This document shows, piece by piece, positions 10,054-19,455 of a stretch of 64,000 bases of DNA. Below the pieces are notes generated by a model. It saw only the letters and a list, made by a program, of their open reading frames with translations, was not told where the DNA came from and did not search any database. The stretch is taken from contig NZ_RCSU01000011.1 of NCBI RefSeq assembly GCF_003991355.1, forward strand, positions 1-64,000. Direction: 5' to 3'. The stretch is from Pseudoflavitalea rhizosphaerae. Its GTDB lineage: Bacteria; Bacteroidota; Bacteroidia; Chitinophagales; Chitinophagaceae. The translations under genes were made by a program, and so were the position numbers. Position 1 is the first letter of the stretch. Every line of letters starts with the position of its first letter.

Positions 10054-11361
10054 ATGAAAAAGATCATCCTGCTATTGTTGATCTCAGGTTCAGCCTGGGC
10101 GCAACAGCCTACAATGAACAAAAACAATTTCGAGGATTTCATCCTGATAGAAAAGGTGGAAGACCAGGAGAAATTCTATAATGAAATGCTTAAACAGTTA
10201 CCGGCCGGGAAAAAAACGCCGGCTGCAACGAACGATTACCGTGGCGAACTGGCTTACGGATGGCTGGCCAAAGGAAATGTAGAGCGTTACAATTATTACA
10301 AGGCCACTGCTCCGAAGTTCAACCCGCGTCAGTTCCTTTATTTGTGCTATACGCTTGAAAACATGTTCGACAGCAGGAAGCAATATACTGCAGTGGAAAA
10401 GATCACCAGGGAGATCCTGGATGAATTCGATAAAGGTACTATGAAGGACCCAATCGGCAGATCGGAAATCCTGGTGGAACTGAACGCCGCTGCCAATGCC
10501 AGGTTAGGCAATAACGCTGCTGCCGGAAAAATGATGGCCAGGCTGAATGGGAAGAAGAGCGAAACCCGGGATATGAAATATTTCAAGGATTCCAAATCAA
10601 ATTATTACAATCGCTATGCGATAGTAATGACAGCAGCAGGTCAGCATCAGACTGCCTTCGATACCTTGACCAAAGCGTTCAGGGAAGCGGATTCCAATCC
10701 TTATATGATAAGTACGTTCAGGGAAGTGTATAAGAAAGTGAAGGGTACTGAAAAGGGCTTCGATCAATATATCAAAGGCCTGCAAAAAGAAGCTTACGCG
10801 AAATGTTATAAGGAGGTGGAAGCTTTGTACCTGTCCAAAGACAGTACAACACTCGAAGGTACTTTAGTACCTGTGGGCGGCAACGGTAAGCCGATGACCC
10901 TTTTTCAGGCGAAGAAACCTGTAAAAGAAATATCGTTACTGGACCTAGATGGTAAAACTGTGAATCTTGGCGATTACCAGGGGAAGATCCTTGTGGTAGA
11001 TTTCTGGACCACTTTATGTACGCCCTGCGTTGCGGCATTCAGTGGATTCGAGAAGGTGGTATCTGATTACAACAAGGATGCTTTCCAGTTGTTTGTGATC
11101 AATCTGTTCGAGGACCAACCCACCGTCAGGTCTTACGTGGCTAAAAAAGGCATTACCCTGGATGTGTTACGCGATGAAGAGAACGCGGCTTATGATGTTC
11201 AGGGAACGCCCACCAAAATAGTGTTTGATCCAATTGGCAATATAAGATTCTACAGTGCTGGCTATGCAGGGTCTACAGACAGGGAATACTATAAATTGAA
11301 AGCGATGGTGGAAATTACAAAAGCGCGTGCAGCGGCAAGCACCACTGCGCTGAATAAATAG
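10054..11361 (+). CDS. secreted thioredoxin-family protein with CTPC active site
   Basis: A 435-residue exported protein (signal peptide MKKIILLLLISGSAWAQ). Residues about 30-275 are a helical region of unknown fold with TPR-like character; residues about 285-425 are a TlpA/AhpC-type thioredoxin fold (NLGDYQGKILVVDFWTT). The redox motif is CTPC (Cys322 and Cys325) instead of CGPC, and the residue before it is Leu rather than Trp (WTTLCTPC); both changes should shift its redox potential. The cis-Pro region is GTPTKIVFDP. It is the first of three consecutive redoxin genes behind the SusCD pair. Periplasmic reduction or isomerisation of disulfides is the likely role; the partner is unknown. Confidence 0.85.
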   Translation: MKKIILLLLISGSAWAQQPTMNKNNFEDFILIEKVEDQEKFYNEMLKQLPAGKKTPAATNDYRGELAYGWLAKGNVERYNYYKATAPKFNPRQFLYLCYTLENMFDSRKQYTAVEKITREILDEFDKGTMKDPIGRSEILVELNAAANARLGNNAAAGKMMARLNGKKSETRDMKYFKDSKSNYYNRYAIVMTAAGQHQTAFDTLTKAFREADSNPYMISTFREVYKKVKGTEKGFDQYIKGLQKEAYAKCYKEVEALYLSKDSTTLEGTLVPVGGNGKPMTLFQAKKPVKEISLLDLDGKTVNLGDYQGKILVVDFWTTLCTPCVAAFSGFEKVVSDYNKDAFQLFVINLFEDQPTVRSYVAKKGITLDVLRDEENAAYDVQGTPTKIVFDPIGNIRFYSAGYAGSTDREYYKLKAMVEITKARAAASTTALNK

Positions 11362-11398
11362 ACTCCCATATCCTTATCAACAAAGGCAAACTTTACAA

Positions 11399-12814
11399 AT
11401 GAAAAAACTTTTTTTTGCCGCTTTACTGTTTGGTTCGATACATGTAATGGGGCAGCAAGGCCGGAATGAAAATAAAAGGTTGGAAGCTTTACAAAAGGAA
11501 ACCAACCAGGCTGCCCTCAAAAAGAAAATAAAGGACCTGGAAAATGGTGCCCTGGAAGACCTGGACCTGCTACTCCAGTATTATAAAAAAGATCCTGTGA
11601 AAAAAGCAGCGGTAGTAAAGCTGCTCAATAAAAAATACCCGGAAAGCCAAAGTGCAAAATTTGCCAGGATGACTTTGTTTCTCGATGTAAAGGGAGGTCC
11701 TGAAAAAACAGAGGAGCTCCTTCAAACGATGCTGCAGGATTACCCGGGTGTTAATCTTGATTTGGAAAGGAACCTGGTAGCGCTTGCTTATGCTGAAATT
11801 CCTGATACGGCTAAGTCCATGAATTATATCAATGCTATCCAGGATCCGGTATACAAGGTTAGCGCCATATCGATGATGACCGAGCTCCTTGCTCCGCTGG
11901 ATAAAGATATGACGCTTGCCATTGCTTCCAGAGGAATGGAAGAAGCAAATAAGATCAAGGGCCAGACATCGCAAAGTGTTCCCCTAAAGCTGGATCCCAA
12001 ACAGGTATATTATGATTATACCGGTATGTATGGCAAACTCCTTTTCAATGCAGGAAAAAATGAAGAAGCCTACAAGTATGTCACAGAGGCTTATAACAAT
12101 ATCAGGAACAAGGATGGAGAGCTTGTTGAAACCTATGCTTTCTTGTCTGCCCTGAAAGGAGAATATGAAGAAGCATTACCTGTATTGGCGAAGGCGGTGA
12201 AGGATGGCAAGCATGAGAAAAAGTATATCGACCTGGTAAGGGCCGGATATGAAAAACTGAATCCAGGAAAGGATGTGGATGCCTATATCGCGTCTTTACA
12301 GGAAGCGTTTACCGGTAAGATCAAAGCCGAAATCAAAAAGCAGATGATCAATGAAACTGCACCTGATTTTACTGTTACAGATGTGAACGGTAAGAAAGTT
12401 ACATTGGCAGATTTCAAAGGAAAAACAATTGTGATCGATTTTTGGGCTACATGGTGCGGTCCATGTGTGGCTTCATTCCCCGCTATGCAAATGGCCGCCA
12501 ACAGGTATGCAAATGATCCCGGTGTGAAATTTCTTTTCATTCATACCTGGGAGAACGTAGCAGATCCTCTGGCCGATGCTATGCAATTCCTGGAAAAACG
12601 AAACTATGCATTCGATCTGTACATGGATCCCAGAAACCCGGCAACAAAGCATAGTCCGGCTGCCGATGCTTTCAAGGTGAAAGGTATCCCTGCCAAATTC
12701 ATCATCGATGGCAATGGCAAGGTGCGATTCAAACTGGAAGGATTTAGTGGAAGCCAGGAATCTGCCGCGGAAGAAGTGGTTCAAATGGTTGAGATGGCGC
12801 GCAAAGGCGCCTGA
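11399..12814 (+). CDS. TlpA family disulfide reductase
   Basis: A 471-residue secreted protein: signal peptide (MKKLFFAALLFGSIHVMGQ), a long charged helical N-terminal region, and a C-terminal TlpA-like thioredoxin domain from about residue 320 with the classical motif WATWCGPC (Cys353/Cys356) and a cis-Pro at KGIPAKFIIDG. The architecture parallels the preceding gene, suggesting an old duplication, but here the active site is canonical. It starts 37 bases after the previous gene and the next begins 20 bases after its stop, so the three form an operon. Confidence 0.88.
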   Translation: MKKLFFAALLFGSIHVMGQQGRNENKRLEALQKETNQAALKKKIKDLENGALEDLDLLLQYYKKDPVKKAAVVKLLNKKYPESQSAKFARMTLFLDVKGGPEKTEELLQTMLQDYPGVNLDLERNLVALAYAEIPDTAKSMNYINAIQDPVYKVSAISMMTELLAPLDKDMTLAIASRGMEEANKIKGQTSQSVPLKLDPKQVYYDYTGMYGKLLFNAGKNEEAYKYVTEAYNNIRNKDGELVETYAFLSALKGEYEEALPVLAKAVKDGKHEKKYIDLVRAGYEKLNPGKDVDAYIASLQEAFTGKIKAEIKKQMINETAPDFTVTDVNGKKVTLADFKGKTIVIDFWATWCGPCVASFPAMQMAANRYANDPGVKFLFIHTWENVADPLADAMQFLEKRNYAFDLYMDPRNPATKHSPAADAFKVKGIPAKFIIDGNGKVRFKLEGFSGSQESAAEEVVQMVEMARKGA

Positions 12815-12834
12815 ACGATCTTAAAATAAGTAAT

Positions 12835-13758
12835 ATGAGATCAGTCATTTTTTTATTGATGTTGAGTTTGATCACAGCAAGGGTGAGTGCGCAGGCTAAC
12901 CATCCTGTTACCTGGAAGTTCGATTGTGTAAAAGTTGGCGCACTGACCTACAAGGTGCAATTTCATGCCGCTGTAAAAGAACCTTTCCATATTTATCCGA
13001 TGCAGTCGTCCGGTGGTGGATTAGGAATGCCAACCGAATTCATTTTTGAAGATGATGAGAATATTGAACTGACAGGTGACATGGAAGAGCGGGGTGTTGA
13101 TGCTGCTGTCGGTGATGTTGCCCATTACGCCGTAGGCGCCACATTTACACAAACGATCAGGTTGAGATCAGACAAGAAAACAACGCTTCGGTTCCGGATC
13201 AAATATATGGCGTGTACGGATTCGTATTGTCTTCCTCCATCTTCAAAGAAATTTACGTTTGATATCAGTGAGCAGGGAGGCGTTAATACAGAAAGTGAAG
13301 GAGAAAAGGGGAATCAGGAGAAAACTCAAGATCCGGTCACCTGGGTGTATGAGGATTTTGTGATGCAGGATACTGCCCGCAGTAATGTTTCTTCCCGGGA
13401 GATCACGCTGAAAAGCAGGTATACATTTATCGACTTCTGGGCAAGCTGGTGTGGCCCATGCAGAGCGCAGGGACGCCACCTGGTTCCGGTGTATAAGCAG
13501 TACAGGCAGAAAGGGTTTGAAGTGATCGGAATATCATTGGATACAGATGCCAAAGCCTGGAAAAAGGCGATACTGGCTGATGGATATCCCTGGACAAATC
13601 TCAGTGACCTGAAGGGCTTTGAATCACCGGTAAGTAAGAAGTATGGCATTACGGAAATTCCCCGAAATTTTTTGATCGATTCAAGTGGTGTTATTGTTGC
13701 GAAAGATTTGCATGGAAAAGAGTTGGAGAGAAAATTAGCGGAACTGTTGGATAAGTAG
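12835..13758 (+). CDS. nDsbD-like domain fused to a TlpA thioredoxin domain
   Basis: A 307-residue exported protein. After the signal peptide, residues about 22-145 resemble the N-terminal domain of DsbD (family 'disulfide bond corrector DsbC-like'); the segment YMACTDSYCLPP, with Cys127 and Cys132, corresponds to the redox cysteine pair of nDsbD. Residues about 165-305 are a TlpA-type thioredoxin domain with WASWCGPC (Cys206/Cys209) and cis-Pro in TEIPRNFLID. In DsbD the nDsbD domain hands electrons to periplasmic thioredoxin-like proteins; here both partners are in one chain. No membrane domain (DsbD beta or CcdA) is encoded nearby, so the electron source must lie elsewhere. Third gene of the redoxin operon. 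Confidence 0.86.
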   Translation: MRSVIFLLMLSLITARVSAQANHPVTWKFDCVKVGALTYKVQFHAAVKEPFHIYPMQSSGGGLGMPTEFIFEDDENIELTGDMEERGVDAAVGDVAHYAVGATFTQTIRLRSDKKTTLRFRIKYMACTDSYCLPPSSKKFTFDISEQGGVNTESEGEKGNQEKTQDPVTWVYEDFVMQDTARSNVSSREITLKSRYTFIDFWASWCGPCRAQGRHLVPVYKQYRQKGFEVIGISLDTDAKAWKKAILADGYPWTNLSDLKGFESPVSKKYGITEIPRNFLIDSSGVIVAKDLHGKELERKLAELLDK

Positions 13759-13817
13759 GTGAAGTTTTGATAATTATTTTTGGAAGTCACGGCAAAAGAT
13801 TGCTGATGTAATTGAAT

Positions 13818-13851
13818 AAAAAAAGGGAATTCATTTGAACTCCCTTTTTTT
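13818..13851. terminator. bidirectional terminator between the redoxin operon and tRNA-Leu
   Basis: AAAAAAAGGGAATTCA and TGAACTCCCTTTTTTT form a stem with A/T runs on both sides, so it can end transcription of the redoxin operon on the plus strand and of the tRNA on the minus strand. Confidence 0.8.
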
Positions 13852-13855
13852 ATTG

Positions 13856-13937
13856 TCCGCACGGAGGGACTCGAACCCCCACGGATCGCTCCACCAGATC
13901 CTAAGTCTGGCGCGGCTACCAATTACGCCACGTGCGG
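13856..13937 (-). tRNA. tRNA-Leu, anticodon UAG
   Basis: On the minus strand an 82-nt tRNA can be folded: acceptor stem CCGCACG/CGTGCGG with discriminator A, D arm beginning TGGCGTAATTGGTAG, anticodon stem CCAGA/TCTGG enclosing CTTAGGA (anticodon TAG, reading CTA), a class II variable arm, and T arm GGGGGTTCGAGTCCCTC with one wobble pair. The long variable arm and the anticodon identify leucine. CCA is not encoded. Confidence 0.95.
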
Positions 13938-13990
13938 AAAAATTCCCTAAATTCCATCTTAACAAACACTCCTAACCGTTTCAGGGACAG

Positions 13991-13998
13991 CAAATGTA
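13991..13998 (-). promoter_or_regulatory. predicted -7 box for tRNA-Leu
   Basis: TACATTTG on the minus strand matches the Bacteroidota -7 consensus TAnnTTTG. A weak TTTT stands about 21 bases upstream in the -33 position. Transcription would begin about 45-50 bases before the mature tRNA 5' end. Confidence 0.4.
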
Positions 13999-14052
13999 GG
14001 AGATTTGACCCAGAACTGGAAAAACAGTTCTTAATTCGTAAATTCGTACGTT

Positions 14053-16284
14053 ATGGCAACCACAGCAGCGATACCGAAGTATAACCTCAATGACGACCAG
14101 GAAAAGAAGCTGATCCTGCGTGAATACCGTGCCTTGCTAAGAGCCCTCAAGCCCAAACTCAAGCCCGGCGATAAAGAACTTTTGCGTCACGCTTTTGAAA
14201 TGGCCGCCGATGCCCACAAGACCATGCGCCGCAAAAGCGGGGAGCCCTATATCCTCCACCCGCTGGCTGTTGCCCGCATCTGCGTGGAAGAGATCGGTCT
14301 CGGCGTTCGCTCCACCATCTGTGCCCTCCTGCACGATACCGTTGAAGATACAGACATCACTCTCGAAGATATAGAACGGGAATTCGGTGGCGAGATCGCC
14401 CGCATCGTTGACGGGCTCACCAAGATCTCCACCGTTATCGATGTGAATGCTTCACAACAGGCAGAGAACTTCAAGAAGATCCTGCTCACCCTCACTGATG
14501 ATCCCCGCGTGATCCTTATCAAGCTCTCCGATCGTCTGCACAATATGCGCACGCTCGATAGCATGAAACGCGAGAAGCAGCTCAAGATCGCTTCTGAAAC
14601 CGTTTATGTGTATGCGCCACTCGCACACCGGATGGGCCTCTACACCATCAAAACGGAAATGGAAGACCTGAGCATGAAATACCTGGAGCCCGAAGCCTAC
14701 AGGGAAATCGCCAGGAAGCTCGCTGAAACAAAAAGAGAACGCAGCAGATACATCAACGAATTCATCAAACCGATCAAGGAAAAACTCGATCTCACCAATT
14801 TTGAATTCGAGATCTACGGCCGGCCTAAAAGCATCCACTCCATCTGGAACAAGATGAAGAAGAAAGCTGTGGAGTTTGAAGAAGTGTATGATCTCTTCGC
14901 CATTCGTGTGATCCTCAACGTTCCCCAGGAGAAAGAAAAAGAAGCCTGCTGGAAAGTGTATTCTTTTATCACCGATGAATATACGCCGGCGCCGGAAAGA
15001 TTGCGCGACTGGCTCTCCAATCCCAAATCAAACGGTTACGAAGCCCTGCATACTACCGTGATGGGCCCACAGGGAAAATGGGTGGAAGTGCAGATCCGCA
15101 CCAAGCGCATGAATGAGATCGCGGAGAAAGGTCTTGCCGCCCACTGGAAATACAAAGAAGGAGCAACCGATGAAAGCCGCTTCGATAAATGGTTCCAGCA
15201 GATCCGGGAAGTACTCAACGATAAAGACAATGACAGCATCGACTTCCTCCAGGATTTCAAAACCAGTTTCCTGGCCGAAGAAATATATGTATACACACCA
15301 AAAGGTGATGTGAAAATGTTACCCGTCAACTCCACCGCACTGGATTTCGCTTTTGCGATTCACAGTATGGTGGGATCACAGTGTATCGGCGCCAAAGTGA
15401 ACCACAAGCTTGTGCCCATCAGCCACAAGCTGCGAAGCGGGGACCAGGTGGAGATCATCACTTCCGCCAAACAAAAGCCAAATGACGACTGGCTGAAAAT
15501 TGTAGTTACTGCAAAAGCCAGGAGCAAGGTCAAGGATGCACTGAAAGAGGAAAAAAGAAAAGTGGCTGATGAAGGTAAATACACGCTTCAAAGGAAACTG
15601 GAACATATTGGCGCGGCATTCAATCAGCACAATGCCGATGTGCTCACTGCATTTTATAAACTGGCATCGCCGCTGGACCTCTATTACCAGATCTCAATCA
15701 AAGGCATCGATCTGAAAGAGCTGGCAGACTTCCAGGTGTTGGGGGATAAACTGGAACCACCCAGGCCCAAGCCAGTGGAACATAAGCAGGAAACCAGTAC
15801 TGCACCTGCAAAGAACAGTAAGGAAACAGAACTGATCATCTTCGGAGAAAGCAGCGATAAGATCGTATACACGCTCGCCAATTGCTGTAAGCCCATTCCG
15901 GGTGACGACGTATTCGGTTTTGTAACTACCGGTAAAGGTCTTACCATCCACCGCACCAATTGCCCGAATGCCACCAAGCTGCTCAGCAACTATGGCCATC
16001 GCATCGTAAAAACAAAATGGGCGAAGAATAAAGAGATTTCTTTCCTCACTGGTCTCAAGATCGTGGGACTGGATGATGTGGGCGTGATCCATAAGATCAC
16101 CAACCTCATCTCCGGGGAAATGAAGATCAATATCGCTGCCATGACCATCGAAGCAAAGGATGGCCTCTTCCACGGAAATGTAAGAGTGTTTGTGCACGAC
16201 AAAGAAGAACTGGAAGAACTGGTAGACCGGCTCAAGAAATTGCCTGGCATCGAAACGGTTGACAGGTACGATACTGAAGCTTGA
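14053..16284 (+). CDS. rel: bifunctional (p)ppGpp synthetase/hydrolase (RelA/SpoT family)
   Basis: A 743-residue cytoplasmic enzyme making and degrading the stringent-response alarmone. Domains in order: HD hydrolase (histidine in HPLAVAR, LLHDTVEDTD and later KLSDRLHNMRT, all metal and catalytic residues present), synthetase (GRPKSIHSIWNKM, YDLFAIRVI, GYEALHTTVMGP), TGS (from EEIYVYTPKGDVKMLP), and a C-terminal zinc-finger/ACT part (the CC of LANCCKPIPGDDV, then GLDDVGVIHKITNLIS). Both catalytic halves look intact, hence bifunctional. It stands alone, divergent from tRNA-Leu, and ends at a strong terminator. Confidence 0.95.
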   Translation: MATTAAIPKYNLNDDQEKKLILREYRALLRALKPKLKPGDKELLRHAFEMAADAHKTMRRKSGEPYILHPLAVARICVEEIGLGVRSTICALLHDTVEDTDITLEDIEREFGGEIARIVDGLTKISTVIDVNASQQAENFKKILLTLTDDPRVILIKLSDRLHNMRTLDSMKREKQLKIASETVYVYAPLAHRMGLYTIKTEMEDLSMKYLEPEAYREIARKLAETKRERSRYINEFIKPIKEKLDLTNFEFEIYGRPKSIHSIWNKMKKKAVEFEEVYDLFAIRVILNVPQEKEKEACWKVYSFITDEYTPAPERLRDWLSNPKSNGYEALHTTVMGPQGKWVEVQIRTKRMNEIAEKGLAAHWKYKEGATDESRFDKWFQQIREVLNDKDNDSIDFLQDFKTSFLAEEIYVYTPKGDVKMLPVNSTALDFAFAIHSMVGSQCIGAKVNHKLVPISHKLRSGDQVEIITSAKQKPNDDWLKIVVTAKARSKVKDALKEEKRKVADEGKYTLQRKLEHIGAAFNQHNADVLTAFYKLASPLDLYYQISIKGIDLKELADFQVLGDKLEPPRPKPVEHKQETSTAPAKNSKETELIIFGESSDKIVYTLANCCKPIPGDDVFGFVTTGKGLTIHRTNCPNATKLLSNYGHRIVKTKWAKNKEISFLTGLKIVGLDDVGVIHKITNLISGEMKINIAAMTIEAKDGLFHGNVRVFVHDKEELEELVDRLKKLPGIETVDRYDTEA

Positions 16285-16345
16285 CGGAACTCAATTTAGA
16301 TGCTGGTCCCCCCTTCAGCATTTCTTCATCTTTTAATACCTGTTG

Positions 16346-16373
16346 AATGCACCTTTTTTAAGGTGCATTTTTT
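16346..16373 (+). terminator. rho-independent terminator after the (p)ppGpp synthetase gene
   Basis: AATGCACCTT and AAGGTGCATT pair perfectly (10 bp) around TTTT and are followed by a T run. It lies upstream of ATG 16484 and so argues against any earlier start for the following susC, whose frame stays open back to 16343. Confidence 0.88.
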
Positions 16374-16483
16374 CTTGCCTGAGCTGTTGCATCCCATGTA
16401 TGAGTAGAGGACGAATTGATTGCTGTAGCTGTCTTTATGTGAACTGTTTTTCAAATTCAATTAAAAACGAAAAGTACACCAAC

Positions 16484-19447
16484 ATGAGACATCTGCTCAA
16501 ACATGCAGTGCTTGCCTTCATTTGTGTAGCGCTACCGGCAGTGCTATTGGCACAGGTCAGCGTATCAGGTACTGTAACGGATGCAAAGAACAATCCGTTG
16601 CAAGGCGTATCTGTCAGGGTAAAAAACTCGAATATCGGAACCTCAACGGATGCTTCCGGCAGGTTCCTCCTTACAGTTCCGAAAACAGGAGTTACCCTGG
16701 AACTCTCTTCCGTAGGTTACAAAACAAAAACATTACAGGCCAGTGACAACAGCCCCATCAGCATCGCCATGGAAGAGGATGCAGGCAGGCTGGATGAAGT
16801 AGTGGTAACAGGTCTGGCCACCAGTGTTAAGAGAAGGAATCTTGCCAATGCAGTAGTAAGTATTTCCAGCAAGGAGCTTACGGGCACTGCTCCGGCGCAG
16901 ACCTTCGATGCTGCCCTGAATGGTAAAGTTCCGGGCGCATTGATCAATGCCAACTCCGGCGCGCCTGGCGGCGGCATCTCTGTGAAGCTGCGCGGCGTAA
17001 CATCTGTTTTCGGCAATACACAACCGCTTTTTGTGGTGGATGGTGTATTTATAGATAACTCGTCTGTTACAGCCGGCCTGAGCGCCGTTACAGGAGCTGT
17101 ACCGGGCGCCATCACTTCCACACAGGACAATCCATCCAACCGCGTGGCTGATATCCGCGCAGAGGATATCGAGAACATTGAAATCCTCAAAGGCGCTTCT
17201 GCTGCTGCCATCTATGGTTCCAAAGCGGCTGCAGGCGTAGTGATCATCACTACCAAAAGAGGAAAAACAGGAAAAACGAAATTCTCTTTTTCCCAGGACC
17301 TCGGATTTCTGCAGGCTACTAAACTGTTAGGGCAGCGGGAATGGAATGAATCCAGGGCTGAGGCTCTTGGTGGCAGGGATATTCCGGATAATGCTGAGGC
17401 ACGCGCCGCCAGGAAGGCTGAATATATTGCAGCCCGTGATGCAGGTAAGATCTATGATTATGAAGAAGAGATGTATGGTGAAACCGGATTCACCCGCAAT
17501 ACTGTGGCAAGCCTTGTTGGTGGGAACGAAAAAACCAGCTTCTATATTTCCGGTGGCCTGAAAGATGAACAGGGCATCGTAAAAAGAACAGGTTACGGCA
17601 GTAAAACAATCCGGCTGAATGTAGACCACCGTCTTACAGACAATATCAAGGTTAGCGTTTCTTCCACCTATCTCAATACGCATGCAGATCGCGGCTTTTC
17701 CAATAACGATAATAACACCGTAACGCATGGCGTGGTGCTGCTCAAAACACCCAACTTCACAGAGCTCCATAAGAACGATTTGGGTATATACCCTAATAAC
17801 AACTATGCATCATCGAACCCATTGCATACGAGGGAAGTGATGTCGAATGCTGAAGATGTAAGCCGTTTTATGACAGGGGTTAACCTGGATGCCATCCTGC
17901 AGAAATCACAAACCTCTACTACCAGATTTATCGGAAGAGGTGGATTCGATTATTACACACTCGGCACTTTTGCATTCTTTCCCGGTGATCTCCAGTTTCA
18001 AAACGCGGCGAGGGGTACATCCCTGCAGGGAACTACCAGGAGCCTGAACCATAATATCATCCTCTCTTTCGTTAATGCTTATACGCCTTCCGATAATTTC
18101 AGCCTGACCAGTTCTGCAGGTCTGACGCAGGAGAACAAAGACTATAATAATATCCTCATCCAGGCTACCAGGCTTGTAGGCGGACAAACCAACGTTAACC
18201 AGTCAGGTGCAATGACATCATTCCAATTGCGCGATAAGTTCCAGGACAATGGTTTTTTCCTTCAGGAAGAAGCCACCATCATGGATGCCGTTACGCTCAC
18301 TGGTGGTATCCGTTTAGACCGCTCTACCAATAACGGAGATGCCAAAAAATTGTATTTCTACCCCAAAGCCGGATTATCGTGGAACCTTACCAGAATGGAT
18401 TTCTGGAAGATCGGTTTCTTTGATAATCTCAAGGTCCGCGCGGCTTATGGGCAGGCAGGTAACTTCCCTGCTTTTGGCAGCAAGTTCACGTTGATGTCTA
18501 TTGCCAACACAGGTGGTAATACCGGGCTGCTTCCTTCCACTTTACGTGGTAGAAAGGATATAGCTCCTGAAAGGACTTCTGAGCTGGAAGCAGGAGTGGA
18601 TGTAAGCGTGTTGGGTGGAAAGCTTAACCTGGAGTTTTCCTGGTATGATAAAAGAATTAACGACTTCCTTTTACAACGTCCTTTAGCGGGTTCCAGCGGT
18701 TTCTCCTCTGAGTTCCTGAATGCAGGAAACCTGCGCAACCGTGGTGTGGAAATCAGCCTGAATGCTCAACCTGTTTCCAACAGGAATATCAAATGGAATA
18801 CTACTGTGAACTTCTGGCGTAACCGTTCAGAGGTTACCAAACTGTTGATTGCCCCTGTAGTTCTGGGTGCATTTGGAACCGGTTTGGGGAGCTTCAGGAT
18901 TGAAGAAGGAAAACCTGCAACTCAGATCGTAGGCAATATGGGGAGAGGCGTTCCTGCACGTGCTGTTGGCGATGCAGAACCAGACTTCCAAATGAATTTC
19001 TGGAATGAGCTCACTTTCAGGAAGAACTTTTCATTCCGCTTCCTGCTTCACTGGAAAAAAGGTGGCCACAATATCAACCTGAGTGAATATCTCTCAGATC
19101 TGGCCGGCATTTCAGCCGATTATGACGATGCTGAAAAAGAAGGTCAGTCCAAAGGCCCTGCCCGGCTGGCAAGAATGGAAGGCGGTTTTGCCGATACCTA
19201 TGTTCAGGAGGCCGGTTATGTTCGTCTTCGTGAAGTTGCTTTGTACTATACTTTCAGCAAGCTACCCACTACTGTGATCAAAGGATTAAGGATTGGCGTA
19301 TCTGCCAACAACTTCCTCACCTTCACAAAGTACAGGGGGTATGATCCTGAGGTTTCCAACTTCGGAGCAGGATTCTCTACCAATGTGGACGTTGCTCCAT
19401 TCCCTGCTTCTAAACGCGCTTCATTCCATATTTCTGTTGACTTTTAA
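16484..19447 (+). CDS. SusC/RagA family TonB-linked outer-membrane protein (tandem copy 1)
   Basis: A 987-residue outer-membrane transporter: signal peptide (MRHLLKHAVLAFICVALP), carboxypeptidase-regulatory-like domain (VSGTVTDAKNNPLQGVSV), plug (from GRLDEVVVTGLATSVKRRN through VVDGVFIDN and AAAIYGSKAAAGVVIITTKRG), and beta barrel. It lacks an STN domain, so it is not expected to signal through a FecR/sigma pair, and none is adjacent. ATG 16484 is chosen because it opens the signal peptide and follows the terminator at 16346. It is closely related to the protein encoded from 21145, with whole plug segments identical. The paired susD starts 8 bases after its stop. Confidence 0.95.
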   Translation: MRHLLKHAVLAFICVALPAVLLAQVSVSGTVTDAKNNPLQGVSVRVKNSNIGTSTDASGRFLLTVPKTGVTLELSSVGYKTKTLQASDNSPISIAMEEDAGRLDEVVVTGLATSVKRRNLANAVVSISSKELTGTAPAQTFDAALNGKVPGALINANSGAPGGGISVKLRGVTSVFGNTQPLFVVDGVFIDNSSVTAGLSAVTGAVPGAITSTQDNPSNRVADIRAEDIENIEILKGASAAAIYGSKAAAGVVIITTKRGKTGKTKFSFSQDLGFLQATKLLGQREWNESRAEALGGRDIPDNAEARAARKAEYIAARDAGKIYDYEEEMYGETGFTRNTVASLVGGNEKTSFYISGGLKDEQGIVKRTGYGSKTIRLNVDHRLTDNIKVSVSSTYLNTHADRGFSNNDNNTVTHGVVLLKTPNFTELHKNDLGIYPNNNYASSNPLHTREVMSNAEDVSRFMTGVNLDAILQKSQTSTTRFIGRGGFDYYTLGTFAFFPGDLQFQNAARGTSLQGTTRSLNHNIILSFVNAYTPSDNFSLTSSAGLTQENKDYNNILIQATRLVGGQTNVNQSGAMTSFQLRDKFQDNGFFLQEEATIMDAVTLTGGIRLDRSTNNGDAKKLYFYPKAGLSWNLTRMDFWKIGFFDNLKVRAAYGQAGNFPAFGSKFTLMSIANTGGNTGLLPSTLRGRKDIAPERTSELEAGVDVSVLGGKLNLEFSWYDKRINDFLLQRPLAGSSGFSSEFLNAGNLRNRGVEISLNAQPVSNRNIKWNTTVNFWRNRSEVTKLLIAPVVLGAFGTGLGSFRIEEGKPATQIVGNMGRGVPARAVGDAEPDFQMNFWNELTFRKNFSFRFLLHWKKGGHNINLSEYLSDLAGISADYDDAEKEGQSKGPARLARMEGGFADTYVQEAGYVRLREVALYYTFSKLPTTVIKGLRIGVSANNFLTFTKYRGYDPEVSNFGAGFSTNVDVAPFPASKRASFHISVDF

Positions 19448-19455
19448 TTGAAAAA

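Noticed and set aside
16343-16483. N-terminal extension of the first tandem SusC
   Set aside because: The extension contains the terminator at 16346-16373 and precedes the signal peptide; ATG 16484 is the real start.
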